64,000 nt of DNA from PALG01 sp964495885 (GCA_964495885.1 CAZBWO010000010.1:58699-122698), one strand, 5' to 3'. Shown: positions 19,086 to 29,160, counted from the stretch's first letter. The notes: generated by a model not told the origin, from the sequence alone. Made by a program: numbers and translations.

Positions 19086-19460
19086 CTATTTTTTGTCTAC
19101 GGAAATTTTTCCTGCGCCCATGAAGGCAATTGCAATAAATGCAATTAGGTAAAGAAGGGCCATTTCTTTTTTGCCCAACGGGTCAGCACCATGTACAATA
19201 AAGGCAGCAACTGCCATCGTGATGGCTGAAGCTACTGCTGCCCAACGGGTTTTCAAACCTATGATGATAAGAACTGGAGCAATCACTTCTCCTATGATGA
19301 CCAAAATAGAGGAGATAAGACCGCCTACACCAATGGGATCCCCTACAACAGCTGTATTTCCGCCTATGAGGCTCATTAATTTTGGAAATCCGTGGGTGAG
19401 CATCAAGGCAGATACCCCTATTCGTAAAATCAATAATCCTAAGTCGAAGTTTCTTTTCAT
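19086..19460 (-). CDS. DoxX family membrane protein
   Basis: A 124-residue protein with four transmembrane helices: LGLLILRIGVSALMLTHG, ISSILVIIGEVIAPVLIIIG, WAAVASAITMAVAAFIV, and LLYLIAFIAIAFMG. This is the DoxX/DoxD fold. Members elsewhere take part in thiosulfate oxidation or oxidative-stress complexes, but the family is broad and no partner gene is nearby. Confidence 0.88.
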   Translation of the reverse strand: MKRNFDLGLLILRIGVSALMLTHGFPKLMSLIGGNTAVVGDPIGVGGLISSILVIIGEVIAPVLIIIGLKTRWAAVASAITMAVAAFIVHGADPLGKKEMALLYLIAFIAIAFMGAGKISVDKK

Positions 19461-19625
19461 GGTTTTGGTTTTTGCGTGATACGAAAATAGCTAAAAATTA
19501 CCGAAAAATATTCCCTAACAAAAAATTCACCTTCTGGTAAACTACCACGCTGTATCCTGTTCATAACTCAAAAATTATTCACAAATCCTTAAAGCTGTGC
19601 TAAAACTGTGGGTACTCCCTAGCCT

Positions 19626-19633
19626 TAATTTTG
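19626..19633 (+). promoter_or_regulatory. Candidate -7 promoter box (TAATTTTG)
   Basis: TAnnTTTG match 24 bases before the ATG of the large secreted protein, in a 197-base gap from doxX that contains no other feature I could support. Confidence 0.4.
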
Positions 19634-19657
19634 AGCAAACCTTAAATTTAATTTCAC

Positions 19658-22600
19658 ATGAAAAAACTTTTATGTTCTGTACTTTTTGTAGCGGGTGTAT
19701 ATACCTTTTCAAATGCCCAAGTTGCAAGTACCAGTTTTGAAACACCTCCTGCAAATGCAGGTCAATACACAGATACAGGAAACGCTGCCATTACCCATGA
19801 CCTTGTAAATAATGCTGGTGAACCTGAAGTAGATTTTACGGCCTCTGGCGGGGAAATAGGCTATGACGCACGCTATGAGCCCTATGACACGCCAGATGTA
19901 GGACTTACAGATGGCGACTTTGTTGGTGCCACAAACTTTACTGGGGATGTGGGAGCATATTCCGATGGAGCGCAAGGATATCAACTTTCTGATGTGGATG
20001 GAAATATGATTGTGGAGTTTGATGTGGTAGACTTTTCCGGCTATACTTCCAATACGGTTTCAATAGATTACTTTTTAAATGCAACTGGCTATGAAGGTGA
20101 TGGAACCGTGAACGAATCAGGAAGTGATAGAATTAGAATTTACGTAAAGGATCTCACCAATACTACCGAAATTGATTTGTTGAATACAGAGGGTAGTGAT
20201 ATTGATGATCTTAATATTGAAGGGGCTTGGAATACACTTTCAGTTTCTGTCCCAGATAATATCATGGCGCAATTGGTCGTGGAAGTACGAACAAATTCTG
20301 CTTCGGAAACTTTATACCTAGATAACGTATTGTTTGAAGGAACCGGGGCAAGTACCCTTAGTTTTGAAATTACCGAAATATTTTCCGGACAACAAGGAGC
20401 AGATCTTACTGAAGATTGGTTTGAAATTACCAACACAGGAAGTACCACTTGGGTGTCTGGTACAGATCCAGATTTGTTCTATGATGATGATTCCGCAGAT
20501 CCTTCTGCTGCAGATCTTATCCAGGGAATCACCAGTATTGCTCCTGGGGAATTTGCCATTGTTTTAGTAACTGGAAACCCAGCAGACATTACTACGTTCG
20601 AGGATGTTTGGGGACCTGTAATAGACCTTACAGGTATCGAAATTGGTTACACAGATGGTTCCGGACTTGGAGGCGGAGGAGACGCCGTTACCCTTTGGTT
20701 GGGAGATCCAAATACTACCAGTCCTGTTGCTTCGGGTGCCTATCCTGATACTTCCCTGAATGACGGACAATCCTATGATGTAGACCTTGGTGATTTCAGT
20801 GTGGTTGGAAATGCCAATGGTGCAGTGCAAACTTTTGCACAAGGCGGAAGTACAGGCACAGTGCCAAATATTGGTTCCCCTGGTAACGGACCTGCTGTAT
20901 TGCAAGCAGAAGTTGCTTTTGATAATGCATATGCATCGGTTTCTGAAGATGGAGGAAGCATTACTATTAACGTAACACCAACTATCGCTCCAGCCGTGGA
21001 AGGCACAGTAGAGGTTGTATTAGTGGCTGGCGGAACAGCGGTGGAAGGAACCGATTTTACTTTCGCAGCAACTGAAACACTTACTTTTCCTATGGGAGAT
21101 ACGAGCCCACAAACATTTACCATTCCTATTGTAGATAATGGAATGGATAGCACCGATGTTTTTTTCTTATTGGAAATTCAAAATGCAGCCGATATTCAGG
21201 TTGGCGGAAACGACCTCCTGGGAGTGTATATATTAGATGACGATTCAGTGATTCCTGCTGGGGATGATTCAGTTTTGGATATTGTCTACCTTGCCAGTTA
21301 CTTAGTAGATGGTAGTGGTACCGCTGAGATTTCAGCATATGATGCTGCAAGTCAGCAGGTATTTGTAACCAATGGCGATAAGATTGAAGTCTTGGATTTT
21401 TCCGACCCTACTAATATTCAACCAGTGGCTACCGTAAACGTTTCAGATTTTGGTGCCGATAGTGTGCAAAGTGTTGCAACAAGCAACGGAATGGTTGCCG
21501 CAGCACTTTCCGTAGATCCAAAAACAGATAACGGGTTTGTAGTAATCACCGATGCTTTTGGAACGAATCCCGTTGTATTGGAAGTGGGCGCTTTGCCAGA
21601 TATGCTCACCTTTAGCCCAGACGGGAATCTTTTGGTGGTAGCCAACGAGGGAGAACCCAACGATGATTATACCATTGATCCCGAAGGAACAATCTCTGTG
21701 ATTGATGTTTCAGGAGGATTAGGGAGTATCTCACAAGCAAATGTGACTACCCTTAATTTTAACGCATTTGATTCACAAGTGAATACGTTAAGAGCAGCAG
21801 GTGTTCGCATTTATGGTCCAGGGGCTTCGGTTTCCCAGGATTTAGAACCAGAATATGTAGCAATTTCCAATGATTCCCAGAAGGCGTTTGTCACTTTACA
21901 GGAAAACAATGCATATGCAGTGGTAGATTTAGTGAATCTACAAATCACTGAGGTACGATCTTTCGGGTTGAAAAATCATATGATGGAGCGAAATTCCTTG
22001 GATGTGAGTGATGAAACCGACTTTGTTTTTGATGCTACTTGGCCTATTCGCGGAATGTACATGCCAGATGCCATTGCATATTACGAAGTAGGTGGAACAC
22101 CCTATTTGGTTACTGCAAATGAAGGGGATGCCCGTGAATACAATACCTTTGAAGAGGAGCGTAAAATTGATGATGCAGACTATGTTTTAGATCCAACTGC
22201 CTTTCCAATGGCTAGTGTGTTGGAGCTGGAAACCAATCTTGCCGAAATTGCAGTAACCATTAGTTCCGGTGATGTAGATAATGATGGGGACTTCGACGAG
22301 ATTCATGTATTCGGTGGACGTTCATTCAGTATTTTTAATGCCAATACTGGATTGCTCGTCTACGATAGCGGAAATGAATTTGAGTTGATCACTGCCAATG
22401 ATCCAGTTTATGGTGGAATCTTCAATGCTAGTAACTCCAATAATGAATTCAAAAACCGAAGCGATAACAAAGGACCGGAGCCAGAAGGAGTAATTGTAAA
22501 AGAAATAAATGGTGCTGTGTATGCATTTGTATTACTCGAAAGAATAGGAGGGATGATGGTATATGATATTACAGATCCTAATGCCCCAGTATTTTTGGAA

Positions 22601-23002
22601 TATGAAAACAATAGGGATGCTACTCCAGGCGGAACGCCCTCTGGAGACTTAGGCCCAGAAGGGGTATTCTATATCTCCCCAGCAGATAGCCCTACACAAA
22701 AAGGACTGGTTGTGGTGTCTAATGAAGTGAGTGGTACATTGGGTATTTATTCTTTGGAAAATGATGTTTTGGGAACTAATGATTTGGAATTTACCAATTT
22801 GGAGGTATTTGTTATGTATCCTAATCCTGCGGAAGATATCCTTTTCTTTAATAGGGTTGGCGATTATCAAATTTATGACATTACCGGGCGATTGATTGAA
22901 CAACAGAACGCAACAGATTCAATGGATATTTCCACATTATCTTCTGGGATATATGTGGTGACCAATGAAAAAGGAGCTTCTAAAAAGTTAATTGTCGAGT
23001 AA
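19658..23002 (+). CDS. Large secreted choice-of-anchor I protein with Calx-beta and T9SS sorting domains
   Basis: 1114 residues. The order is: signal peptide (1-20); an acidic beta-rich region; a lamin-tail-like segment around 230-330 (EITEIFSGQQGADLTEDWFEI); a Calx-beta repeat about 417-527 (VSEDGGSITINVTP, ending GVYILDDDS); then a long choice-of-anchor I propeller from about 540 (LDIVYLASYLVDGSGTAEIS) to 1030; and a T9SS domain (FVMYPNPAEDIL). Many aspartates suggest calcium binding. It is an outer-surface or released protein. Some relatives are annotated as alkaline phosphatases, but I see no catalytic motif to support that. Confidence 0.85.
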   Translation: MKKLLCSVLFVAGVYTFSNAQVASTSFETPPANAGQYTDTGNAAITHDLVNNAGEPEVDFTASGGEIGYDARYEPYDTPDVGLTDGDFVGATNFTGDVGAYSDGAQGYQLSDVDGNMIVEFDVVDFSGYTSNTVSIDYFLNATGYEGDGTVNESGSDRIRIYVKDLTNTTEIDLLNTEGSDIDDLNIEGAWNTLSVSVPDNIMAQLVVEVRTNSASETLYLDNVLFEGTGASTLSFEITEIFSGQQGADLTEDWFEITNTGSTTWVSGTDPDLFYDDDSADPSAADLIQGITSIAPGEFAIVLVTGNPADITTFEDVWGPVIDLTGIEIGYTDGSGLGGGGDAVTLWLGDPNTTSPVASGAYPDTSLNDGQSYDVDLGDFSVVGNANGAVQTFAQGGSTGTVPNIGSPGNGPAVLQAEVAFDNAYASVSEDGGSITINVTPTIAPAVEGTVEVVLVAGGTAVEGTDFTFAATETLTFPMGDTSPQTFTIPIVDNGMDSTDVFFLLEIQNAADIQVGGNDLLGVYILDDDSVIPAGDDSVLDIVYLASYLVDGSGTAEISAYDAASQQVFVTNGDKIEVLDFSDPTNIQPVATVNVSDFGADSVQSVATSNGMVAAALSVDPKTDNGFVVITDAFGTNPVVLEVGALPDMLTFSPDGNLLVVANEGEPNDDYTIDPEGTISVIDVSGGLGSISQANVTTLNFNAFDSQVNTLRAAGVRIYGPGASVSQDLEPEYVAISNDSQKAFVTLQENNAYAVVDLVNLQITEVRSFGLKNHMMERNSLDVSDETDFVFDATWPIRGMYMPDAIAYYEVGGTPYLVTANEGDAREYNTFEEERKIDDADYVLDPTAFPMASVLELETNLAEIAVTISSGDVDNDGDFDEIHVFGGRSFSIFNANTGLLVYDSGNEFELITANDPVYGGIFNASNSNNEFKNRSDNKGPEPEGVIVKEINGAVYAFVLLERIGGMMVYDITDPNAPVFLEYENNRDATPGGTPSGDLGPEGVFYISPADSPTQKGLVVVSNEVSGTLGIYSLENDVLGTNDLEFTNLEVFVMYPNPAEDILFFNRVGDYQIYDITGRLIEQQNATDSMDISTLSSGIYVVTNEKGASKKLIVE

Positions 23003-23025
23003 TTTTTTTCAGTAGTTTAGGTTAG

Positions 23026-23057
23026 AAGCCGTTCCTTTTTTGGAGCGGCTTTTTTTT
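23026..23057 (+). terminator. Terminator after the choice-of-anchor I gene
   Basis: AGCCGTTCC and GGAGCGGCT form a nine-base stem (one G-T pair) followed by eight T, 25 bases after the stop codon. Confidence 0.88.
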
Positions 23058-23060
23058 GGC

Positions 23061-23068
23061 TATTTTTG
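23061..23068 (+). promoter_or_regulatory. Candidate -7 promoter box (TATTTTTG) of the men cluster
   Basis: TAnnTTTG match directly after the terminator and 19 bases before the menA ATG. The -33 position is occupied by the terminator T-run, so the match is weak support. Confidence 0.35.
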
Positions 23069-23086
23069 TGGAAATATTTTCGATTC

Positions 23087-23974
23087 ATGAAAAAAGTGAA
23101 AGCTTGGTTTGCAGCTGCGCGTTTACGTACATTACCACTTTCGGTAGCGGGGATTATTGTAGGAACTTCCATGGCCGAAACACAATTTTATAGCACTACA
23201 TTATTTTGGTTAGCCATTGGGGCAACCATCGGATTTCAGGTGTTGTCTAATTTTGCCAATGATTATGGGGATGGAATCCGTGGGACGGACCATAAAAGGC
23301 AAGGGGAGGCACGTATGGTAGCATCTGGCCGTATTACCCCTAATGAGATGAAAGTAGGAATGTTCATTGTAGGGGGAATTACGTTTTTAATTGCTTCGCT
23401 GCTCATTTTTAGGGCATTTGGATATGAACATCTTTTCATAGCGTTTATCTTTTTTAACCTCACCTTATTGGCTATCATAGCAGCTGTGCGATATACTGTT
23501 GGGAAAAAAGCCTATGGATACTCGGGTTGGGGTGATGTGTTTGTCTTTTTGTTTTTCGGACTTTTAAGTGTATTGGGTAGTTATTTTTTGTTTGCCAAGT
23601 CCCTTACTTGGTTATCATTCCTTCCAGCAGTAACAATAGGATGTTTCAGTACGGCCGTTTTGAATCTGAACAACCTTAGGGATATTCATAGCGATGCTGC
23701 AGTGGGTAAAAATACCTTGGTCGTGAAAATGGGTTTTGAAAAAGCCAAACGATATCATGCATTTTTGCTCCTCTTCGGAATGGTTTCAGCGGTAGTTTAT
23801 GCCGTTCTAACAAATGAATCAATCATTGGGTGGCTTTTTGTTGTTGCTTTTTTACCCTTGCTCTGGAACCTAAAAACGGTTTTTCAGAATACAAAGCCTT
23901 CCCTATTAGACGGTCAGTTAAAGGTAGTAGCACTAAGCACCTTTGCTTTTGCATTGTTGTTCGCGTTGTTGTAA
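23087..23974 (+). CDS. menA: 1,4-dihydroxy-2-naphthoate polyprenyltransferase
   Basis: Integral membrane UbiA-family enzyme attaching the isoprenoid tail to DHNA, the penultimate step of menaquinone synthesis. The aspartate-rich site is NDYGDGIRGTD, with the second in NLNNLRDIHSDAAVGK. About eight hydrophobic segments follow. The ATG at 23087 (MKKVKAWFAAARLRTLPLS) is the family start, seven codons inside the open frame, giving 295 residues. First gene of menA-UPF0173-menC-CPBP-menE. Confidence 0.93.
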   Translation: MKKVKAWFAAARLRTLPLSVAGIIVGTSMAETQFYSTTLFWLAIGATIGFQVLSNFANDYGDGIRGTDHKRQGEARMVASGRITPNEMKVGMFIVGGITFLIASLLIFRAFGYEHLFIAFIFFNLTLLAIIAAVRYTVGKKAYGYSGWGDVFVFLFFGLLSVLGSYFLFAKSLTWLSFLPAVTIGCFSTAVLNLNNLRDIHSDAAVGKNTLVVKMGFEKAKRYHAFLLLFGMVSAVVYAVLTNESIIGWLFVVAFLPLLWNLKTVFQNTKPSLLDGQLKVVALSTFAFALLFALL

Positions 23975-24051
23975 TTTGGGTTAAAAATTTCTTATCATCA
24001 GTTTGTATTATCCAACGGAAGCTCCGTAACTTTATGGGAAATAATTTCGTG

Positions 24052-24732
24052 ATGAAAATAACCTTCTACGGACAGAATTCTTTATCCATTCAAATCGACA
24101 ATACCCACTTAATCGTTGATCCCTTTATTTCTGGAAATCCACTTTCCAAAGATCAAATCGATATTACTACACTGAAGGCTGATTACATTTTAGTGACCCA
24201 TGCACATCAAGACCATACCTTGGATGTGGAAGCTATTGCAAAAAATACGGGAGCCACGATTGTGAGCAACTTCGAAATTGCAACCTATTACGAAAAGAAA
24301 GGTTTTACGGTTCACTCCATGAACCATGGAGGAAGTTGGCAATTTGACTTCGGAAAAGTAAAATACGTGAATGCCATTCATACTTCCGGATTTCCAGATG
24401 GCACCTATGGAGGGCAACCCGGAGGTTTTGTGATAGAAGGGGAGCATAAGAATATTTATATTGCAGGGGATACGGCACTAACAATGGATATGAAATTAAT
24501 TCCAATGGCTACCCAATTAGATTTGGCCATTTTGCCTATTGGCGATAACTATACCATGGGGGTAGACGATGCCATTATTGCAAGTGATTTTGTACAATGT
24601 GATAAAGTATTGGGAGTACATTATGATACGTTTGGCTATATAGAAATCAATCATGATGAGGCCAAAAGGAAGTTTTATGATGCTGGCAAGGATTTGATGT
24701 TATTAGACATAGGGGAATCCATTGAACTTTAA
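24052..24732 (+). CDS. UPF0173 metal-dependent hydrolase
   Basis: Metallo-beta-lactamase-fold hydrolase of 226 residues. The zinc motif is HAHQDH (LVTHAHQDHTLD), with downstream ligands in MNHGGSW, IAGDTAL and GVHYDTFG. A much longer open frame starts inside menA, but the ATG at 24052 (MKITFYGQNSLSIQ) matches the family start and length. The stop TAA shares its last base with the menC ATG. Substrate unknown. Its place inside the men genes recurs in Bacteroidota, suggesting a link to menaquinone synthesis (inference). Confidence 0.88.
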   Translation: MKITFYGQNSLSIQIDNTHLIVDPFISGNPLSKDQIDITTLKADYILVTHAHQDHTLDVEAIAKNTGATIVSNFEIATYYEKKGFTVHSMNHGGSWQFDFGKVKYVNAIHTSGFPDGTYGGQPGGFVIEGEHKNIYIAGDTALTMDMKLIPMATQLDLAILPIGDNYTMGVDDAIIASDFVQCDKVLGVHYDTFGYIEINHDEAKRKFYDAGKDLMLLDIGESIEL

Positions 24733-25778
24733 TGAAAGCTACTTTTCAGCAATACGTTTTAAACTTCAAACGGCCTAGCGGGACGTCTAGGGGAATCCTA
24801 ACCACAAAGGAAACTTGGTTTATAATCCTCACAGAAAATGATAAATGGGGCATAGGGGAATGCGGACTCCTTCGCGGACTTAGCATTGATGATCGTCCAG
24901 ATTATGAAGAAAAGCTGGCTTGGGTATGCGAAAATATTCACTTGGGGTTAGATAAGCTTTATGCATCCTTAGACGAGTTTCCGTCTATTCAATTTGGATT
25001 GGAAATGGCGTTTCAATCATTGGAGGCTGAAAATCCTTTTGTTCTTTTTCCTTCCCGCTTTACGGAAGGAAAGGAGGGAATCCCAATTAACGGACTCGTT
25101 TGGATGGGGGATAAGGCGTTTATGAAATCTCAAATCAAAGAACGCATTGAAGCAGGATTCACCTGTATTAAAATGAAAATAGGAGCCATCGATTTTGCTA
25201 CCGAAATGGAGTTGCTTCGCTCTATTCGGAAGGAATTTTCAGCCTCCCAAATTGAAATCCGTGTAGATGCTAACGGGGCGTTTAATCCTTCCGAAGCATT
25301 GGAAAAACTCAAACGGCTTTCAGACTTGCAGTTACATTCCATAGAACAACCCATCAAACCAAATCAATGGCAGGAAATGGCTAGGTTGTGTGAAGATTCG
25401 CCCCTCGCCATAGCTTTGGATGAAGAACTCATAGGTGTATTTGAAAAAGAAGCAAAGAAAAAATTACTCGAGACTATTTCCCCACAGTATATCATTCTGA
25501 AACCAAGTTTTATTGGGGGTCTGCAAGGAAGCGATGAATGGATTCACCTTTCCGAAGAAATGGGTGTAGGTTGGTGGATAACTTCGGCCTTGGAAAGTAA
25601 TGTAGGATTAAACGTTATTTCGCAATACACCTTCATAAAAAATAGTAAATTGCCGCAAGGTTTGGGAACTGGAAGTTTGTATACCAACAATATTCAGTCT
25701 CCCTTAAAAATAGATCAAGGAGCAATCTATTATTATCCATTCAAGAAATGGAATTTGGAAACACTAAAAAAAGACTAA
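24732..25778 (+). CDS. menC: o-succinylbenzoate synthase
   Basis: Enolase-superfamily enzyme that dehydrates SHCHC to o-succinylbenzoate in menaquinone synthesis. The catalytic KxK is in CIKMKIG. Metal ligands are in RVDANGAF, SIEQPI and LDEEL, and the second catalytic lysine is in IILKPSFIGG. Length 348 is typical. The start codon overlaps the previous stop (TAATG), so the genes are cotranslated. Confidence 0.92.
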   Translation: MKATFQQYVLNFKRPSGTSRGILTTKETWFIILTENDKWGIGECGLLRGLSIDDRPDYEEKLAWVCENIHLGLDKLYASLDEFPSIQFGLEMAFQSLEAENPFVLFPSRFTEGKEGIPINGLVWMGDKAFMKSQIKERIEAGFTCIKMKIGAIDFATEMELLRSIRKEFSASQIEIRVDANGAFNPSEALEKLKRLSDLQLHSIEQPIKPNQWQEMARLCEDSPLAIALDEELIGVFEKEAKKKLLETISPQYIILKPSFIGGLQGSDEWIHLSEEMGVGWWITSALESNVGLNVISQYTFIKNSKLPQGLGTGSLYTNNIQSPLKIDQGAIYYYPFKKWNLETLKKD

Positions 25779-25779
25779 C

Positions 25780-26736
25780 ATGTACATTGCACAAGCATTT
25801 CGCTATTTACATGATGCCTGGCGTTATTTAATTGGTTTTGTTGTCATATTTGTTGTTTGGCAATTAGGGTCGATTCCCTTGATAGCATTCGCCATGTTTG
25901 AAATATTCTCAGATGGTGGGGATATTTCATTTCTGGAAGAAGATCCCAACCTAATCATGGGGGTGTTGGATTCTAACCTCACATTATTTTTAATGTTACT
26001 GGCCTTTGCGATAGGATTATTGGGAATTGTCCTCTGGGCAAAATGGGTTCATAAACAGGGATTTACTGCTTTAACCACTGCCCGAAAAAAAATAGATTGG
26101 GGTCGCTTTGGTTTTGGTTTCGCTCTTATCGCCATAACAACTATTGTCACTACATTTTTAGATTATTACTATAATTCACAAGATTATGAATGGCAGCTGC
26201 AATGGGGCCCATTCCTTATTTTGGCTGTTATCGCTATTGTAATGATTCCTCTACAAGCCTGTTTTGAAGAATATTATTTTAGGGGGTATATGATGCAAGG
26301 GTTGGGAGTACTTGCTAAAAACAAATGGGTACCCTTGTTGGTAACCTCGGTGATTTTTGGCTCACTCCATTTTTTTAATCCTGAAGTTGGCAAACTGGGG
26401 AATATCATCATGGTGTATTACATCGGGACTGGGCTTATGTTGGGAGTAATGACCCTTATGGATGACGGAATGGAACTTGCCATGGGTTTTCATACCGGAA
26501 ATAATTTGGTAGCAGCACTTTTGGTAACTGCAGATTGGACTGCATTCCAAACAAACTCCCTGTTAAAAGATATCTCAGAACCCTCTGCGGGTATTGATGT
26601 GCTTATTCCTGTTCTTGTAATTTACCCTATTTTTCTTGGATTAATGGCATGGCGGTATAAATGGACGGGCTGGAACGAAAAGCTCTTCGGAAAAGTTTCC
26701 CCACCCCCAGACACCAACCCTGTTAACGAATTCTGA
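25780..26736 (+). CDS. CPBP family intramembrane metalloprotease
   Basis: About eight membrane segments and the Abi/CAAX-protease motif: FEEYYFRGYMM (glutamate pair and arginine of motif 1), then FGSLHFFNPE and a final histidine and asparagine in GFHTGNNLVAAL. Length 318 includes an N-terminal hydrophobic domain. It begins one base after menC ends and precedes menE by eight bases, so it is part of the same transcript. Its substrate is unknown. Confidence 0.88.
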   Translation: MYIAQAFRYLHDAWRYLIGFVVIFVVWQLGSIPLIAFAMFEIFSDGGDISFLEEDPNLIMGVLDSNLTLFLMLLAFAIGLLGIVLWAKWVHKQGFTALTTARKKIDWGRFGFGFALIAITTIVTTFLDYYYNSQDYEWQLQWGPFLILAVIAIVMIPLQACFEEYYFRGYMMQGLGVLAKNKWVPLLVTSVIFGSLHFFNPEVGKLGNIIMVYYIGTGLMLGVMTLMDDGMELAMGFHTGNNLVAALLVTADWTAFQTNSLLKDISEPSAGIDVLIPVLVIYPIFLGLMAWRYKWTGWNEKLFGKVSPPPDTNPVNEF

Positions 26737-26744
26737 TTTTTATT

Positions 26745-27818
26745 GTGAAACCAACCTCACCACATATTCACCCTAAATTTCAGCTCAACGGACTCTCTTT
26801 TAGCAATGCTGAAGAGATTTTGAATTTTGCAGACGGACTCTTGGAACAAGGGGATGATTTTGAAATCAGTATGGCCAATTTCCTTACGGAATGGCTCAAC
26901 TTTAAAGATCATGTACTGGTGGAAACTTCTGGATCTACAGGAAGCCCGAAGACTATTTTCTTGGGCAAAAAACAAATGATTCAAAGCGCCGAAGCTACAG
27001 GTGCCTATTTTAAAGTAGGGGAAGGTACCAAAGCCCTGCTTTGTCTTTCTTCCGATTTCATTGCAGGTAAAATGATGCTGGTGCGCGCTATGGTATTGGG
27101 CTGGGATTTACATGTGGTAGCCCCAGAAAAGGACGCATTGGTTCAGTATGACAATCCGTATGATTTTGTGGCCTTAGTGCCCTACCAGTTATATCACTCC
27201 ATTTCCAGCCTGGATAAGGTCAAGAAAATTATTGTTGGTGGAGGAGAGGTTTCCGAAGAAATGGAACAAATGCTAGCCGACTTACCCGTAGAAGCCTTTG
27301 CAACTTACGGAATGACCGAAACCATTACCCATGTAGCAGCTAGGAGAATTAACGGTTTTGCACGTTCTGATGTGTATCATGCCCTACCAAATGTGAAATT
27401 TACGACAGATGAGCGTGGTTGTTTGGTCATTTCTGCACCTTATCTCACGGAAGTGATCACCACGAATGACTTAGTAGAATTGGTATCCTCAATCTCCTTT
27501 AAATGGTTGGGCAGGCATGATTTCGTGATTAATTCCGGAGGGGTAAAACTACACCCGGAAAGTATTGAACGAAAGCTGAAACCTTTCATAACTACCCCCT
27601 TTATTATTGCTTCGGAAAAAGATGAGGCCTTAGGTCAAAAAGTCATTTTGGTGATTGAGGAAAACACAAAAGACTATGATTTCAGTAAAGTGTTTGCCCA
27701 TTTAGATCCTTACGAGCAGCCCAAAAAAGTCTACACACTTTCAAAATTCCCCTATACCGAAACTGGAAAAGTAAAACGCACTCAAATTGAAATGGTGCTA
27801 AAGCGATTTAGGAAATAG
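26745..27818 (+). CDS. menE: o-succinylbenzoate-CoA ligase
   Basis: Acyl-adenylating enzyme that activates o-succinylbenzoate for MenB. The P-loop is ETSGSTGSPKTI, the YGMTETITH motif A5 follows, and the hinge region WLGRHDFVINSGG and closing lysine in PYTETGKVKR are present. At 357 residues it is short for the superfamily: the N-terminal part is reduced, as usual for Bacteroidota MenE. The start codon is GTG at 26745. Last gene of the men cluster. Confidence 0.88.
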   Translation: MKPTSPHIHPKFQLNGLSFSNAEEILNFADGLLEQGDDFEISMANFLTEWLNFKDHVLVETSGSTGSPKTIFLGKKQMIQSAEATGAYFKVGEGTKALLCLSSDFIAGKMMLVRAMVLGWDLHVVAPEKDALVQYDNPYDFVALVPYQLYHSISSLDKVKKIIVGGGEVSEEMEQMLADLPVEAFATYGMTETITHVAARRINGFARSDVYHALPNVKFTTDERGCLVISAPYLTEVITTNDLVELVSSISFKWLGRHDFVINSGGVKLHPESIERKLKPFITTPFIIASEKDEALGQKVILVIEENTKDYDFSKVFAHLDPYEQPKKVYTLSKFPYTETGKVKRTQIEMVLKRFRK

Positions 27819-27846
27819 TTTTGTTTTTGTATTTTTAAAATAAAAA

Positions 27847-29160
27847 ATGAGATTCTTTTTATATCTATTTTGTTTCATCTCCCTTTCCCTTACTGCCCAA
27901 ATCCTTCCCGAAAAAGACCGTGCTATCCTTCGGGATGAAATCCTGGCAGACCGTTTCAACAATCTCTTACCTCAATTAATGGATGATACGGGCATTGATA
28001 TGTGGCTGGTGATTTCCCGTGAATACAATGAAGATCCAGTGTTGCGCACCATGCTTCCCGCTACCTGGCTCAACGCCAGAAGACGCACGATTCTGGTCTT
28101 TTACAGAAATAAAGAGAACAATACCATCGAGAAACTGGCCGTAGCTCGTTATGACGTTGGTGAAAATATTACTTCAGCTTGGGATAAAGAAAAACAGCCT
28201 AATCAATGGGGGCGCTTGGTAGAACTTATTGAGGAACGAAACCCTAAGACGATAGGGCTGAACTATTCAAAACACTTTGGTATTGCAGATGGTATCGTAA
28301 AAACAGATTATGAAGAACTCATGAATGCTTTGCCCAATCATTTGGATGAAAAAGTAGTTTCCGCAGAGAAATTGGCGATTGCATGGATTGAAACCCGTAC
28401 CGAAAAAGAGATGCAATTGTATGAACAATTGGTGAAGATCACCCATGACATCATAGACGAAGCCTTTTCATCTAGGGTAATCACCCCCGGGGAAACTACC
28501 ACAGATGACGTGGTATGGTGGATGCGGCAGAAAGTAACCGACCTCGGACTTGAAACTTGGTTTCATCCCACGATTGATATTCAACGAAATAAAACACAAC
28601 TCAAAAGCCATATTGAATCCTTTAGTAAATCAAAAAAGGACGCCGTAATCCTTCCAGGGGATTTGCTGCATTGCGACTTCGGAATTACCTATGTCACCCT
28701 AAACACAGATTGCCAGCAACATGCCTATGTACTTAAAGAAGGAGAAACGAAAGTACCTGCCTATCTTTCCGAAGCATTTGCAACCGGCAATCGAGTGCAG
28801 GATATATTCACCGGCAACTTTGTGGCAGGGGAAACAGGCAACGCTATTTTACTGAAATCCTTAGCCGAGGGAAAGGAAGAAGGTCTACGCCCTGCTATTT
28901 ATACACACCCGTTGGGAACTTATGGCCATAGCTCTGGAACTACTTTGGGGATGTGGGATAGCCAAGGGGGTGTTCCCGTGAATGGTGATTATCCCTTGCA
29001 TGTGAATACAGTCTATGCCGTTGAACTCAATAATACCATCTATCTTAAAGAATGGGGTACCGATATACGAATCATGTTGGAAGAAGCCGGATTCTTCGGA
29101 AAAAACGGGTTCCGTTATGTGAATGGAAGGCAAGAGGCAATTAAAGCCATAAGTTACTAA
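27847..29160 (+). CDS. Secreted M24 family metallopeptidase (Xaa-Pro aminopeptidase-like)
   Basis: Signal peptide (MRFFLYLFCFISLSLTAQ) followed by a creatinase-like N-terminal domain and a pita-bread catalytic domain. Metal ligand candidates are Asp in LHCDFGITY, Asp in LNTDCQQH, His in THPLGTYGHSSG, and Glu in YAVELN. The position suits an envelope dipeptidase removing N-terminal residues. The stop overlaps the convergent carboxylase stop by four bases. Exact specificity is not visible. Confidence 0.85.
   Translation: MRFFLYLFCFISLSLTAQILPEKDRAILRDEILADRFNNLLPQLMDDTGIDMWLVISREYNEDPVLRTMLPATWLNARRRTILVFYRNKENNTIEKLAVARYDVGENITSAWDKEKQPNQWGRLVELIEERNPKTIGLNYSKHFGIADGIVKTDYEELMNALPNHLDEKVVSAEKLAIAWIETRTEKEMQLYEQLVKITHDIIDEAFSSRVITPGETTTDDVVWWMRQKVTDLGLETWFHPTIDIQRNKTQLKSHIESFSKSKKDAVILPGDLLHCDFGITYVTLNTDCQQHAYVLKEGETKVPAYLSEAFATGNRVQDIFTGNFVAGETGNAILLKSLAEGKEEGLRPAIYTHPLGTYGHSSGTTLGMWDSQGGVPVNGDYPLHVNTVYAVELNNTIYLKEWGTDIRIMLEEAGFFGKNGFRYVNGRQEAIKAISY

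Noticed and set aside
20140..22903. Many minus-strand open frames across the large secreted protein gene
   Set aside because: Shadow frames caused by the repetitive beta-rich composition of the 1114-residue plus-strand gene.
23830..24051. Long N-terminal extension of the UPF0173 gene into menA
   Set aside because: Overlaps 145 bases of a certain gene in another frame; family start and length fit the ATG at 24052.
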